From the NCBI GenBank assembly GCA_949878495.1, contig CATLAR010000004.1, forward strand, positions 1 to 47,841: a stretch of 47,841 nucleotides of DNA, in the 5' to 3' direction. Positions within the stretch are counted from its first letter, which is position 1. Each line of letters starts with the position of its first letter. The stretch comes from an uncultured Christensenella sp. Lineage in GTDB: Bacteria > Bacillota > Clostridia > Christensenellales > Borkfalkiaceae. The notes under the pieces were generated by a model, which made no database searches, was not told the origin of the DNA, and saw only the letters and a list, made by a program, of their open reading frames with translations. This document shows positions 39,492 to 47,841 of the stretch, piece by piece. A program made the position numbers and the translations under genes.

Positions 39492-40514
39492 ATGAAATCA
39501 TTAAAAGAGAAAACTTACGAAATAGAACGCGCTTTTCTCTCGCCGTACGCCTGTTTTTCAAAGAACACCGCGGGGCGGGACAAGCCCGAACAGCCGTGCG
39601 CTATGCGCACCGAATTTCAGCGCGACAGGGACAGAATTATCTACTGTAAAGCGTTCAGACGACTCAAAAACAAGACTCAGGTCTTTTTCTCGCCCGAAGG
39701 CGATCACTACGTAACCCGACTTACTCACACCCTCGACGTCGCGCAGATTGCAAGGAGCATTGCCCGCGCGCTGTCTCTGAACGAGGATTTGACCGAAGCT
39801 ATCGCGCTGGGTCACGACCTCGGACACACGCCTTTCGGGCACAGCGGCGAACGCATTTTGAACAAGTTGTCGCCTACGGGTTTCAGACACAACGAACAGT
39901 CCGTGCGCGTGGTGGAAGCGCTTGAAAAGGACGGCGCGGGACTCAACCTCACGAGGGAAGTTCGCGACGGAATTCTGCACCACCCCAAGAGCGGCACTCC
40001 CGCGACTCTGGAGGGCAAATGCGTGTCGCTTGCCGATAGAATAGCATACATAAACCACGACCTCGACGACGCTATCAGGGCGGGAATCCTCACCCTTGAA
40101 GACGTTCCCGAAAGCATTACTTCGGTACTCGGCAAAACCTCGCGCGAGAGAATTAACACGGCAATATCCTCGATTTACGCGTATTCTTACGGCAAAAATC
40201 AGGTGGGGATGGACGGCGCGGTTGAGAGCGCCAGCGAGCAGCTCCGTTCCTTTATGTTCGGGCGCGTTTATCTTTCCGAATCGGCGCGCGGCGAGGAGGA
40301 AAAAGCCGAAAGAATGCTCTCCGCGCTCTACGGCTATTTTGTTAAAAACTGCGGCGAACTGCCCCAAGCTTTCCGCAACCTTATCGACGGTTACGGTGAA
40401 GAGCGGGTCGTGTGCGATTACCTTTCGTCGATGACCGACAGATACGCCGTTTATACTTTCAACAAAATTTTCGTGCCCAAGGGCTGGTCTTTCATAGACG
40501 AAACGGGCGGTTAG
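39492..40514 (+). CDS. dgt: Deoxyguanosinetriphosphate triphosphohydrolase-like HD protein
   Basis: The 340-residue protein is a dGTPase-like HD-domain enzyme. It shows RTEFQRDRDRIIYCKAFRRLKNKTQVF, the metal motif HTLDVAQIARSIAR near residue 79, and LGHDLGHTPFGHSGE near 113. It probably hydrolyses dNTPs to deoxynucleosides and triphosphate. In many Firmicutes the gene lies directly before dnaG and sigA, as here, with 4 bp between it and dnaG. GGGGAAGAG serves as the ribosome binding site. Confidence 0.94.
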   Translation: MKSLKEKTYEIERAFLSPYACFSKNTAGRDKPEQPCAMRTEFQRDRDRIIYCKAFRRLKNKTQVFFSPEGDHYVTRLTHTLDVAQIARSIARALSLNEDLTEAIALGHDLGHTPFGHSGERILNKLSPTGFRHNEQSVRVVEALEKDGAGLNLTREVRDGILHHPKSGTPATLEGKCVSLADRIAYINHDLDDAIRAGILTLEDVPESITSVLGKTSRERINTAISSIYAYSYGKNQVGMDGAVESASEQLRSFMFGRVYLSESARGEEEKAERMLSALYGYFVKNCGELPQAFRNLIDGYGEERVVCDYLSSMTDRYAVYTFNKIFVPKGWSFIDETGG

Positions 40515-40518
40515 GCGT

Positions 40519-42309
40519 ATGGCGAGCGAATTAAAGGAGTTTTTGTCAACTCTCAAACAGAAACTTAATATAATAGAAGTTGCAAGCGCATATATCTCGC
40601 TCGAACGCAAGGGCGGCAATTATTGGGCTTGCTGTCCCTTTCATCACGAGAAAACGCCGTCGTTTTCGCTAAATGAAAGCGACCAGTACTATCACTGTTT
40701 CGGTTGCGGCGAATCGGGCGACGTGATAAAGTTCGTGCAGAGTATGGAAAACGTAGAGTTTATGGAAGCCGTGCAAATGCTCGCCGCCCGCGTGCATCTG
40801 GAAGTTCCAAACTCGGGTTTCGACAGCCGGAAGACCGCCGAAATCAAGCGCAAAAAGGACGCCGTGCTGAAAATTCTCAACGAAACGGCGCATTTCTATC
40901 TCGATAATCTCAACTCGGGCAAAGCCGACAAACACGTAGAATATATACTCCGGCGCAAAATCCCCTCGCATATAGTCCGCAGGTTCGGAATGGGCGCCAG
41001 CCTCAACTTTCAGGATTTGCCGCGCTATCTGCTTTCCAAGGGCTACGAGCGGCAGGATATTATCGACAGCGGCGTAGTCAACGAAACCGAGGGCAGACTG
41101 TCCGACGCGCAGGGCGGCAGACTCATATTCCCAATCATTAACGCTATGGACGAAGTAATCGCTTTCGGGGGCAGAAAACTCGAAAAAACAAACTTCGCCA
41201 AATACGTAAACACGCGCGAAACTATCGTTTTCAACAAAAGCAAGTCCCTTTATAACGTAAACCTTTTAAAAAAGCTCAAAAAAACCCAAACTATAAGTAA
41301 CGTAATCGTCGTCGAAGGCTATATGGATACGCTTTCTTTGTACGAGGCGGGGTTCAAAAACGTCGTAGCGAGTATGGGCACTTCGCTCACGCAGGAACAG
41401 GCGCGGCTTATAAAGAGGTATTCCGATAACGTTTTAATCAGTTATGACGGCGACGGCGCGGGTCAGAAAGCCAATATGCGCGGTCTGGATATTTTAAAGA
41501 GCGCGGGGCTGAACGTCAAGGTCGTGCCGCTCACCGACGGGCTTGACCCCGACGATATAATAAAAAAACTCGGCGCGGACGAATATCGCCGCTGTATTGA
41601 CGGCGCAATGCCGCTTATCGACTATAAGCTCAGGTCCGCGGAAAAGGGCTTCGATTTAAGCAAAGCCGAGGATAAGCGCGGGTTCGTCGCGCAGGCTATA
41701 AAGATAATAAAGACAGCCGACAGTTCTGCGGAGCGCGACGATTTGCTCAAACAGCTCAGGGCGCGCACGGGCTTTACCTACGAGTCGCTTTTGCGCGACC
41801 TCGAAGCCGCTCCCGTATCCGAACAGACGCAGATAAAACCCGTCGAAAGGAAAGATTTGTCGTCGGCGACGGACAGAGCGTCGAGGTTCGTGGTTGCATC
41901 CTATCTTTTCGGGGCGAAAACGGACGACGACGCGCCGCTCTCGGAAATACCGTTTACGAACGACGTTCACGTCATAATAGCAAAATATTTAAAGTCGAAG
42001 TTCCTGCTCGAAGAGCGGGTTCAGCCCGCAGAACTTTTGGAGTTTTTCGACGAGGGAACGGAAGAATACCTCGAACTATGCCGCGTTTTCGATTATTCGG
42101 ACGGGGATAAGTTAAAAGGCGCGGTTGCCGAGAAGTATTTCTTCGACTGTATAAGAAGTTTACGGATTACGAAGATAGACGCGCAGATCTCGGGCGTGCA
42201 GCAGCGCATTGCCGACGAACGCGGACTTGCCGAGAGAAAGGCGCTGACGGCGGAACTGCAAGAACTGATAATTCAAAAGAAAAATATCAAAGACGGAGAG
42301 AGAAAATGA
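40519..42309 (+). CDS. dnaG: DNA primase
   Basis: The 596-residue protein synthesises RNA primers at replication forks. The N-terminal zinc ribbon reads [12 protein letters not shown]...CFGCGESGD (residues 38-70). The TOPRIM core has VIVVEGYMD near 269, ASMGTSLT and [12 protein letters not shown]. The C-terminal helicase-binding domain is present, so the length is normal. The start is 4 bp after dgt, and the stop overlaps sigA by 4 nt, giving the classic macromolecular synthesis operon. Confidence 0.97.
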   Translation: MASELKEFLSTLKQKLNIIEVASAYISLERKGGNYWACCPFHHEKTPSFSLNESDQYYHCFGCGESGDVIKFVQSMENVEFMEAVQMLAARVHLEVPNSGFDSRKTAEIKRKKDAVLKILNETAHFYLDNLNSGKADKHVEYILRRKIPSHIVRRFGMGASLNFQDLPRYLLSKGYERQDIIDSGVVNETEGRLSDAQGGRLIFPIINAMDEVIAFGGRKLEKTNFAKYVNTRETIVFNKSKSLYNVNLLKKLKKTQTISNVIVVEGYMDTLSLYEAGFKNVVASMGTSLTQEQARLIKRYSDNVLISYDGDGAGQKANMRGLDILKSAGLNVKVVPLTDGLDPDDIIKKLGADEYRRCIDGAMPLIDYKLRSAEKGFDLSKAEDKRGFVAQAIKIIKTADSSAERDDLLKQLRARTGFTYESLLRDLEAAPVSEQTQIKPVERKDLSSATDRASRFVVASYLFGAKTDDDAPLSEIPFTNDVHVIIAKYLKSKFLLEERVQPAELLEFFDEGTEEYLELCRVFDYSDGDKLKGAVAEKYFFDCIRSLRITKIDAQISGVQQRIADERGLAERKALTAELQELIIQKKNIKDGERK

Positions 42310-43364
42310 ATTTATCCGAACAAAAACTTGCCGAAGTAATAAAACACATTATCGATACGTATAGTCCGAAGGGTTCGATAACCACCAATTCGCTGTGCGA
42401 CATAATGGAAAAATACGAAACCACGCCCACGCAGATGGACCTTGTCTATAAATCCATAGCCGACGCGGGCATACAGATTATCGACGAAGCCGAGCGCGAC
42501 AGGGAACTTTACGAACAGGCGCTTTCGGATATAGGTCTCGACGACCCCGTAAAAATGTATCTTAAAGACATCGGCAGAGTGCCCCTTCTCACCGTCGACG
42601 ACGAAATAGAGCTGGCGCGCAGAATGCAGGAGGGGGATGAGGAAGCGAAAAAACGCCTTTCCGAAGCCAACTTAAGGCTGGTCGTGTCCATTGCAAAGAG
42701 GTATGTCGGGCGTGGAATGCTATTCCTCGACCTTATTCAGGAGGGCAACCTCGGACTTATGAAAGCCGTTGAAAAGTTCGACTATCAGAAGGGCTTTAAG
42801 TTCTCGACTTACGCCACCTGGTGGATAAGACAGGCGATAACCCGCGCCATAGCCGACCAGGCGAGGACTATCCGTATCCCCGTGCATATGGTCGAAACGA
42901 TAAACAAACTCACCCGCGTTTCGCGCATTTTATTGCAGAAGCTCGGCAGAGAACCTACCCCCGCGGAAATTGCCAAGGAAATGGGCATCAGCGAGGAGAG
43001 AGTGTGCGAAATTCAGAAAATAGCGCAGGACCCCGTGTCCCTCGAAACGCCTATCGGCGAGGAAGAGGACAGCCACCTCGGCGACTTTATAGAGGACGTC
43101 ACCACGGCTACCCCGTCGGACAGCGTATCCACGACTATGCTCAAAGAAACGCTGCTCAACGTTCTTAACAGCCTTACCCCGCGCGAAGAAAAGGTTTTGA
43201 GATTAAGGTACGGCGTTGACGACGGCAGACCGAGGACTTTGGAAGAGGTAGGCAAGGAATTCAACGTCACGCGCGAACGTATCCGTCAGATAGAGGCGAA
43301 AGCGCTGAGAAAACTGCGCCACCCCTCGCGTTCCAAGCACCTCAAAGACTTCCTCGACACCTGA
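42306..43364 (+). CDS. rpoD: Housekeeping RNA polymerase sigma factor SigA/RpoD
   Basis: The 352-residue protein is the primary sigma-70 factor. A short region 1.1 (residues 1-60) is present. Region 1.2 starts [17 protein letters not shown]; region 2 has [18 protein letters not shown] and [16 protein letters not shown] (recognises the -10 box); region 4 has the helix-turn-helix [20 protein letters not shown] (recognises the -35 box). The TTGACA-17-TATAAT promoters seen in this window fit it. It overlaps dnaG by 4 nt and is followed after 1 bp by trmK. Confidence 0.98.
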   Translation: MNLSEQKLAEVIKHIIDTYSPKGSITTNSLCDIMEKYETTPTQMDLVYKSIADAGIQIIDEAERDRELYEQALSDIGLDDPVKMYLKDIGRVPLLTVDDEIELARRMQEGDEEAKKRLSEANLRLVVSIAKRYVGRGMLFLDLIQEGNLGLMKAVEKFDYQKGFKFSTYATWWIRQAITRAIADQARTIRIPVHMVETINKLTRVSRILLQKLGREPTPAEIAKEMGISEERVCEIQKIAQDPVSLETPIGEEEDSHLGDFIEDVTTATPSDSVSTTMLKETLLNVLNSLTPREEKVLRLRYGVDDGRPRTLEEVGKEFNVTRERIRQIEAKALRKLRHPSRSKHLKDFLDT

Positions 43365-43365
43365 T

Positions 43366-44010
43366 ATGGGTCGCATAGAAAAACTTTGCGGCTACCTCGG
43401 CGAATGCAATACCTTTGCCGACGTTGGTTGCGACCACGGCTATTGCACCCGCTATATGCTCGATAACGGGCTTTGCGGGAGGGCGTTCGTTTCGGATATA
43501 AGCGCGAAATGCCTTGAAAAAGCCGAAAAATTGTTGGAAAAACATATCGCTTGCGGGCGGGTTACTCCGGTCTGTTGCAACGGGCTTGAGAAAATCGACC
43601 CCGCGGTCGATCTGGTACTTATAGCGGGAATGGGCGGCGACGAAATAGCCGCAATCCTGCGCGCGGCGTTCGTGCCCGAAAACTTCGTGTTTCAGCCTAT
43701 GAAAAACGCGCGGGCGGTGCGCGAGTTCCTGCTTTCCGCTGGCGCGGCGATAACCGCCGACGAAGTTTTCGAAAGCGGCGGCAAATACTACCGCGTTATC
43801 AAGGGCGCGCGTTCGGGCGAAGGTCAACAATATTCGGAAACTCAGCTCGAGTACGGACTTGATTTCAAGTCGGAGTCGGCGCGCGGTTATCTTTACGAAG
43901 AATACCAAAAAAAATTATCTTATCTCGAAAGACCGTTAAGCGGCGCGGCAAGGGATAAAATACTTGCCGAAGCCCGCGTTTTAGGGGGTATATTGCGTGA
44001 CGGTAAATGA
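43366..44010 (+). CDS. trmK: tRNA (adenine22-N1)-methyltransferase TrmK
   Basis: The 214-residue SAM-dependent methyltransferase starts RIEKLCGYLGECNTFADVGCDHGY, with the SAM-binding motif I in the last part, followed by AGMGGDEI (the DPPY-like catalytic region of the TrmK/YqfN family) near residue 87. It methylates N1 of A22 in tRNAs with that base. It overlaps the nif3-like gene by 14 nt, in the conserved sigA-trmK-yqfO order. Confidence 0.93.
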   Translation: MGRIEKLCGYLGECNTFADVGCDHGYCTRYMLDNGLCGRAFVSDISAKCLEKAEKLLEKHIACGRVTPVCCNGLEKIDPAVDLVLIAGMGGDEIAAILRAAFVPENFVFQPMKNARAVREFLLSAGAAITADEVFESGGKYYRVIKGARSGEGQQYSETQLEYGLDFKSESARGYLYEEYQKKLSYLERPLSGAARDKILAEARVLGGILRDGK

Positions 44011-44782
44011 CGTATTCGCGCTGCTGGAAGAGGTCGGCGCGGTAAAACTTTCAAACGATTTCTGCGCAAAATATAAAGCGTACGATAACAGCGGCATTAT
44101 TATTAACTGCGGCGGCGAAGTCACGGGCGTGCTGTTCGCGCTCGACCTGAACGAAGAGGCGGTTGCGGAAGCGGACAGGCTGGGTTTTAACGTGATAGTC
44201 ACGCACCACCCCGCCGTATACGGAGGACTAACCCGCTTCGATCTGACGCGCGACCCGCAGTCTAAGTTGCTTGCCGAGTGTATGAAAAAAGGCGTTTCGG
44301 TCATATCGATGCACCTTAATTTCGACGTCGCGCCCGAAGGTATCGACTATTGGTTAATGCGCGGTCTGGGCGGCGTCAAAGCCGAGGTCGCGGCGACGTC
44401 AGAGGGCGGCGCGTACGGAAGGGTTTTTGAAATTGCCCCCGTAATATGTGCCGATTACCTTAAATTTATCGAAGAAGAGTTCAACAGCAGCCGCTGCGTA
44501 TTTTACGGCGATAAGCGCCGCAAGATTACGCGGATCGCGTCCTTTTGCGGCGCGGGTTGCGACGAATATAATATAAACTTTGCGCGCGCGAACGGGGCGG
44601 AGCTGTTCGTTTCGGCGGATATGAAACACCACGAAATCTGCGCGCTTACGCAAAGCGGAATAGCCGTGCTCGTTCTGACGCATTACGCTTCGGAAAACTA
44701 CGGCTTCAATAAAATTTATCTTAATATCAAAGACAGGCTTAAAGCGCGTTCGGCGTATTTCACGGACGGGCGCTATCTGTAA
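43997..44782 (+). CDS. Nif3-like dinuclear metal centre protein (YqfO)
   Basis: The 261-residue protein belongs to the NIF3/YqfO/GTP cyclohydrolase I type 2 family, which forms hexameric toroids with a two-metal site. Metal ligands are visible in VTHHPAVYGGL near residue 70, in SMHLNFDVAPEGID and in ADMKHHEI near 213. The biochemical function is debated. I use the GTG at 43997, preceded by AGGGGG; the start overlaps trmK by 14 nt. Confidence 0.92.
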   Translation: MTVNDVFALLEEVGAVKLSNDFCAKYKAYDNSGIIINCGGEVTGVLFALDLNEEAVAEADRLGFNVIVTHHPAVYGGLTRFDLTRDPQSKLLAECMKKGVSVISMHLNFDVAPEGIDYWLMRGLGGVKAEVAATSEGGAYGRVFEIAPVICADYLKFIEEEFNSSRCVFYGDKRRKITRIASFCGAGCDEYNINFARANGAELFVSADMKHHEICALTQSGIAVLVLTHYASENYGFNKIYLNIKDRLKARSAYFTDGRYL

Positions 44783-44797
44783 GCCGAAGGAGAAATT

Positions 44798-45502
44798 ATG
44801 AGCAACGTTGACAAACTTTTAAAGTATCAGGAAACGGATGAAAAACTGTTGAGGCTGGAGCGCGAGGCTTCCAACTCCGAGGAAAGAAAAAACTTCGTTC
44901 AGGCGAAAAATTTCCTGACCAAAGCGCCCGAAAAACTCGACGCGCTCGACGCAAAGGCTCGGGAACTCGAAACCCTGCTTTCCGAACTCAACGCAAAATA
45001 CGCCGAAATCGACGAAGAACTTTCCGATTTCGAGCACCTCGACGAGCTTGTGTCCGAGGGCGCGGATATTTCTTTCTATAAAAAGAGCGTATCTCAGCTT
45101 ACGGAAAAGATAAAAAGCGTCCGATCGGAAGTCGCTTCGCTGACCAAAGCGGTAAAGGAAGCAGACGACGAATACCAGTCTATGAAGAAAAAGACCATTG
45201 CCGTACAGAAACAGTACGCCGAGTATTCCGAAGTATATAAAAAGTACAAGGAAAGCAAGCTCAAAGAGATGGAAGAAGTAAAAAAAGAGCTTGCCGTGCT
45301 TTCCAAGGGCTTGGGCGAAGAGGTAATCAAAAAATACGAAATAAAACGCAGCGAACGCATTTTTCCCATTCTCTGCGCAGTGAAGGACGGCAGATGCTCG
45401 AAATGCGGCAACGAACTCTCGCTTGCGGGTAAAGAACGCATTAACGGCGGCAACGTTTGCGAATGCGAAAACTGCCACAGAATACTCTACAACCCGCAGT
45501 AA
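44798..45502 (+). CDS. C4-type zinc-ribbon, coiled-coil protein
   Basis: The 234-residue protein consists of long charged helices, predicted coiled coil over residues 30-180, and a C-terminal zinc ribbon with CSKCGNELS and CECENCHRIL. This layout matches the conserved protein that follows nif3-like genes in many bacteria (DUF164/CdsZ type), sometimes linked to nucleic-acid or cell-surface functions, but its role is not settled. AAGGAGA precedes the ATG. It is the last gene of the dgt-dnaG-rpoD operon here. Confidence 0.9.
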   Translation: MSNVDKLLKYQETDEKLLRLEREASNSEERKNFVQAKNFLTKAPEKLDALDAKARELETLLSELNAKYAEIDEELSDFEHLDELVSEGADISFYKKSVSQLTEKIKSVRSEVASLTKAVKEADDEYQSMKKKTIAVQKQYAEYSEVYKKYKESKLKEMEEVKKELAVLSKGLGEEVIKKYEIKRSERIFPILCAVKDGRCSKCGNELSLAGKERINGGNVCECENCHRILYNPQ

Positions 45503-45519
45503 TTGTGCAACATGCACAA
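45503..45519. promoter_or_regulatory. Perfect inverted repeat, possible operator
   Basis: TTGTGCA-ACA-TGCACAA directly follows the stop codon of the zinc-ribbon gene, about 38 bp before the -35 box of the SGNH gene. There is no T-run, so it looks more like a protein-binding site than a terminator. Confidence 0.45.
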
Positions 45520-45556
45520 ATCCGACAAAATTCTTAAACAAATTTTCAAAAAATTG

Positions 45557-45585
45557 TTGACAGATGTCATTTTTTGTGATAATCT
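45557..45585 (+). promoter_or_regulatory. SGNH hydrolase promoter with palindrome over the -35 box
   Basis: TTGACA (45557-45562) and TAATCT (45580-45585) are 17 bp apart. TGACA-GA-TGTCA (45558-45569) forms a palindrome across the -35 box, with the same TGACA/TGTCA half-sites as the promoter at 17453. Confidence 0.7.
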
Positions 45586-45590
45586 GTAAT

Positions 45591-45690
45591 TCCTCATTAA
45601 GAGGAGCCAATATTTTAACGGCGGTAAAGCTGTGAAATTAAAGGGGAAAAGTAGTCCGGCGGGTCAACCGTCGGACTTTACTCTTTATAA
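45591..45690 (+). other. Structured 5' leader of the SGNH gene
   Basis: The predicted transcript begins with a hairpin TCCTC-ATTAA-GAGGA (45591-45605). A second stem of 10 bp with one G-U pair (45653-45662 with 45668-45677, loop GTCAA) lies just before the AAGGAG ribosome binding site. No T-run follows, so if regulatory it would act on translation. I do not recognise a known riboswitch class. Confidence 0.4.
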
Positions 45691-45701
45691 GGAGATAATT
45701 T

Positions 45702-46367
45702 ATGTACGGAAAAACGCTCGCCGTTTTCGGCGACAGCATTATGTACGGGTCGGGCAACGGCGGCACGGGCGTGGGCGAATATCTAAGCCGCTCGTTCGGC
45801 TGGAAACTTTTAAAATACTGCGTGGGCGGCGCGCGGGTCGGCTATCAGAGCGGCAAAAGCTGGCTTATCGCGCAGATCAGACAGGCGATTGCCGATAAAA
45901 TTCAGCCCGATTATATCGTTTTCGACGGGTTTACAAACGACTGTAATATGGGCGACGGCAAGACGTGCGACGTGGCGATAGGCGAAATTTCGGAGGAACT
46001 AACGGATATTTTTGCGATTACTCCCGACGCCGCGCCTTTCACCCGCTGTTTCCGCAGCGCCGTTGCGGCGTTTAAAGAATACTTCCCCGCAGCAAAAATT
46101 TTGTTTGTGCGGCCGCACAAAATGGGCAGGAGGGACGGCGAGGCGCAAAAGATTTACGGCGACCGCGCGACTGAAATTTGCGCCGCAAACGGCATTGCCG
46201 TAGCGGATATTTACGGTGAAAGCGGGCTGGACACTTTTTCGGCGGAGCACCGCGATCTGTACACCGCCGACACTTACGGTCAGGGCCGCGGGGACTGCAC
46301 GCATCCAAACGCCCTCGGTTACGAAAAATTTTATATGCCGATTATTTCGGAAAAATTAATGCCGTAA
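45702..46367 (+). CDS. SGNH/GDSL-family hydrolase
   Basis: The 221-residue protein is a SGNH hydrolase (esterase or deacylase fold). Block I reads LAVFGDSIMYG (residues 5-15) with the nucleophile Ser; the block III region reads FDGFTNDCN with the oxyanion Asn; block V reads DCTHPNALGYEKF with the catalytic Asp and His. There is no signal peptide, so it is probably cytoplasmic and may act on a small carbohydrate ester. It is a single-gene unit with its own promoter and leader, AAGGAG as ribosome binding site, and 6S RNA downstream. Confidence 0.9.
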   Translation: MYGKTLAVFGDSIMYGSGNGGTGVGEYLSRSFGWKLLKYCVGGARVGYQSGKSWLIAQIRQAIADKIQPDYIVFDGFTNDCNMGDGKTCDVAIGEISEELTDIFAITPDAAPFTRCFRSAVAAFKEYFPAAKILFVRPHKMGRRDGEAQKIYGDRATEICAANGIAVADIYGESGLDTFSAEHRDLYTADTYGQGRGDCTHPNALGYEKFYMPIISEKLMP

Positions 46368-46375
46368 ATTTCCTG

Positions 46376-46404
46376 TTGCTTTTTCTGTAAAGACGGAGTA
46401 TAAT
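46376..46404 (+). promoter_or_regulatory. 6S RNA promoter
   Basis: TTGCTT (46376-46381) and TATAAT (46399-46404) are 17 bp apart; the expected start is near 46412. Confidence 0.75.
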
Positions 46405-46411
46405 ATTTTGT

Positions 46412-46638
46412 GAGGATGGGAAACCGTCCCCGCGTCTGCGGTGTTCGTGGTATGGAAAATTCGTAATCCACAAAGTAAACAAAGGGAGCGCTCGTTCGCA
46501 GTAATAGTCAAGGTCTGTTTATACGGAAAGTACGATGTACGTGCTTCGGCGCACCCACCTGCGAGAAGCGGGTTAATACTTTTTCATGCCACGGCACAGG
46601 CGGATGCTATATTATCTTAAAAATCAAATACACCCTAA
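46412..46638 (+). ncRNA. ssrS: 6S RNA
   Basis: 6S RNA binds the housekeeping RNA polymerase holoenzyme by imitating an open promoter. The core at about 46430-46603 contains the Firmicutes signature GCGGTGTTCGT (46438-46448) and the late CCCACCTGC...GCGGGTTAA hairpin, and closes with CGTGG against CCACG and CCGC-CTG against CAGGCGG. A 5' hairpin GGATGG-GAAA-CCGTCC lies at 46414-46429. There is no plausible reading frame, and a promoter and terminator flank it. The identification rests on remembered 6S consensus features; the exact mature ends are uncertain. Confidence 0.8.
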
Positions 46639-46674
46639 ACCTATCGTCACCGACGGTGGGTTTTTATATTTTTT
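46639..46674 (+). terminator. Rho-independent terminator of 6S RNA
   Basis: A 10-bp stem with two G-U pairs (46639-46648 with 46652-46661, loop of 3) is followed by TTTTTATATTTTTT. Confidence 0.85.
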
Positions 46675-46727
46675 CACAAATTTTTGTGTCTTGGTAACAA
46701 AAACAGAAATAAATTATAAAATTCGTA

Positions 46728-46756
46728 TTGACACACATAATATAATGTGATATAAT
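46728..46756 (+). promoter_or_regulatory. Lipoprotein gene promoter with inverted repeat in the spacer
   Basis: TTGACA (46728-46733) and TATAAT (46751-46756) are 17 bp apart, a perfect consensus. The spacer contains CACAT-AATATA-ATGTG (46734-46749), a possible operator. A leader of about 100 nt follows, with a possible 9-bp stem pairing GGCGGAAAA with TTTTCTGCC. Confidence 0.85.
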
Positions 46757-46864
46757 CTACGGCGGAAAAGAAGAAACGCAAAGCGAAAATACGCGTTTTT
46801 CTGCCAACGTCTGAAACCGTTTTTGTCGGCAAGCGCCGCAAGAACACTTGAAATGGAGGAGAAA

Positions 46865-47841
46865 ATGAATAAAAAAAGGCTTTTGCCGCTGATTGCGTCG
46901 GTCGTTATGTCCGCCGCTTTCTGTTTCAGTGGTTGCGGCGGCTGCAACAATCAGGTTACTCCCGACGATCCCGGCGGTGACAACCCGCCCGTAACCGAAC
47001 CCGAGGAGCCGATAACGACCGAACTCGTGGATATCGAACTCGACACGAGCAAAGTCAAAAAGTCCTTTTACGTAGGCGAGAATTTTTCGTCGTCTCGGCT
47101 CGTGGTCAAAGCGGTTACTAAGAGGTCGGACAGAGATACTACGCAAGTCCGCGACGTTTCCGCAAGCGCGAGAATCAACAGCAACGCTTACAGAAGAACG
47201 CGCGTAGGCGAATACGTCATAAAAGTATCCTACACCCTCGGCGAAACGACCAAGGAAAAGAGTTACACCGTTTCAGTTAAGGAAGTGGAGCTTAGCTTCG
47301 ATCTTACTAACGTAAAAACTTCCTACCTCGTCGGCGAGGAACTCGACGTATCGGAATGCAAAGTTCTTGCAACCACCGTCGAACACGGCAAAGACCCCGT
47401 AACCGAGGATATAACAAACTCCGAGAGTCTCGTCGTGGACGCTTCGGCGTATAATAAGGATAAAGAGGGCGTTTATCCGGTTACGGCTTCGTATACGCTG
47501 TCGGGCGGCGTTATTCGCACGGCGTCTTTCAATGTGAGCGCGGTTTACACTAAAGAGGGCTTCAGAGTAACTCTCGCGGAAGGCGTATCCGATACGATAA
47601 ACCTCACCGCCGACTCGCCCACGGCAACCATCGACCCCACTAAGATAGAAGTCAGACGCGTAGACGCATACGGCAACGTAATAGACGAGCCCGTATCGCC
47701 CGACGACTATGAAAACTATACGGTGGAAGTCTACAAAGAAAACGAGAAAATAACCAACTATACGGGGCTTACGGGCGGAACTAACCAGATTTGGGTTACC
47801 GCCGATTCCAAGACGGTAGCGCGCTATAAAATTTCGGGCTT
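46865..47841 (+). CDS. Lipoprotein with bacterial Ig-like domains, N-terminal part (cut by window edge)
   Basis: The frame runs without a stop to the window end (325 codons visible). A signal peptide MNKKRLLPLIASVVMSA continues to a lipobox FSGC, so the protein is lipid-anchored outside the cell. A Pro/Glu-rich linker follows (about residues 32-55). Two repeats of about 90 residues then begin DIELDTSKVKKSFYVGE and SFDLTNVKTSYLVGEELD, each ending with a YTV-type strand (GEYVIKVSYTL, GVYPVTASYTL); this is the bacterial Ig-like (Big_3/Big_4-type) pattern. GGAGGAG lies five bases before the ATG. It probably displays or binds something at the surface; the full function cannot be told. Confidence 0.85.
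   Translation, partial: MNKKRLLPLIASVVMSAAFCFSGCGGCNNQVTPDDPGGDNPPVTEPEEPITTELVDIELDTSKVKKSFYVGENFSSSRLVVKAVTKRSDRDTTQVRDVSASARINSNAYRRTRVGEYVIKVSYTLGETTKEKSYTVSVKEVELSFDLTNVKTSYLVGEELDVSECKVLATTVEHGKDPVTEDITNSESLVVDASAYNKDKEGVYPVTASYTLSGGVIRTASFNVSAVYTKEGFRVTLAEGVSDTINLTADSPTATIDPTKIEVRRVDAYGNVIDEPVSPDDYENYTVEVYKENEKITNYTGLTGGTNQIWVTADSKTVARYKISG

Noticed and set aside
45591-45690. Resemblance of the SGNH leader to a yybP-ykoY (manganese) riboswitch
   Set aside because: GGGGA, GTAG and GTCAA fragments occur, but the two-helix architecture and conserved loop sequences are missing, and the downstream gene is not a metal transporter.
1-47841. CRISPR arrays, tRNA or rRNA genes, insertion sequences, prophage
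   Set aside because: No regularly spaced repeats, tRNA cloverleaf signatures, transposase or integrase motifs, or phage structural genes were found on either strand.

Overview
The window reads as chromosomal DNA of an anaerobic, low-to-mid GC Gram-positive bacterium of the class Clostridia, probably an uncultured gut lineage (Christensenellales-like is my guess from gene style, not proven). Reasons: pyruvate:ferredoxin oxidoreductase, an ECF vitamin transporter module, the CdaA diadenylate cyclase, Firmicutes-type 6S RNA, conserved Firmicutes gene clusters (obgE-yhbY-nadD-yqeK-rsfS and dgt-dnaG-sigA-trmK-nif3), lipoproteins with lipoboxes and no outer-membrane genes. Most promoters that can be read are TTGACA/TATAAT-like with a 17-bp spacer, matching the housekeeping sigma factor encoded in the window. 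No tRNA, rRNA, CRISPR array, prophage or insertion sequence is visible.

Layout. 1-1.6 kb (minus): glycolysis, the start of tpiA and pgk, each with its own promoter. 1.7-8 kb (plus): tyrA, a DUF1934 protein, a metal-dependent hydrolase, a Rho paralogue without ATPase motifs, obgE, a large unknown protein and yhbY. 8-11.6 kb: a minus-strand membrane protein interrupts the usual yhbY-nadD link, then a nadD-yqeK fusion, rsfS, a tiny membrane protein and deoC. 11.6-17.8 kb: a candidate structured RNA, a Cys-motif lipoprotein, a stand-alone SF1 helicase, pgi, an alpha/beta hydrolase and a small Cys-rich protein. 17.8-21.4 kb (minus): the large nifJ/PFOR gene. 21.5-26 kb: fused EcfA1-EcfA2, EcfT, truA and a membrane protein. 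26-31 kb: mnmE, a LysR regulator, a PlsC-like acyltransferase, holA and cdaA, followed by a 35-codon remnant of cdaR. 31-39.4 kb: DUF1015, aspartokinase, a ComEC-like domain protein that has lost its metal ligands, and a compact shikimate operon (aroC, aroB, aroE, aroQ, aroK) ending with an SDR reductase. 39.5-45.5 kb: the dgt-dnaG-sigA-trmK-nif3-zinc-ribbon macromolecular synthesis operon. 45.5-47.8 kb: an SGNH hydrolase behind an operator-like promoter, 6S RNA, and the 5' part of an Ig-like-domain lipoprotein.

Functional links. tyrA and the aro genes belong to aromatic amino-acid synthesis, but DAHP synthase, EPSP synthase and prephenate dehydratase are not in the window. tpiA, pgk, pgi and PFOR form the glycolysis-to-acetyl-CoA backbone. 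The most unusual items are two apparent pseudoenzymes in otherwise housekeeping operons (a Rho-like protein without Walker motifs and a ComEC-like domain without metal ligands), a CdaR reduced to its membrane anchor, and an RNA of about 200 nt at 11.7 kb whose predicted first base opens a helix closed by its 3' part. All functional assignments were made by eye from motifs; no database search was run.
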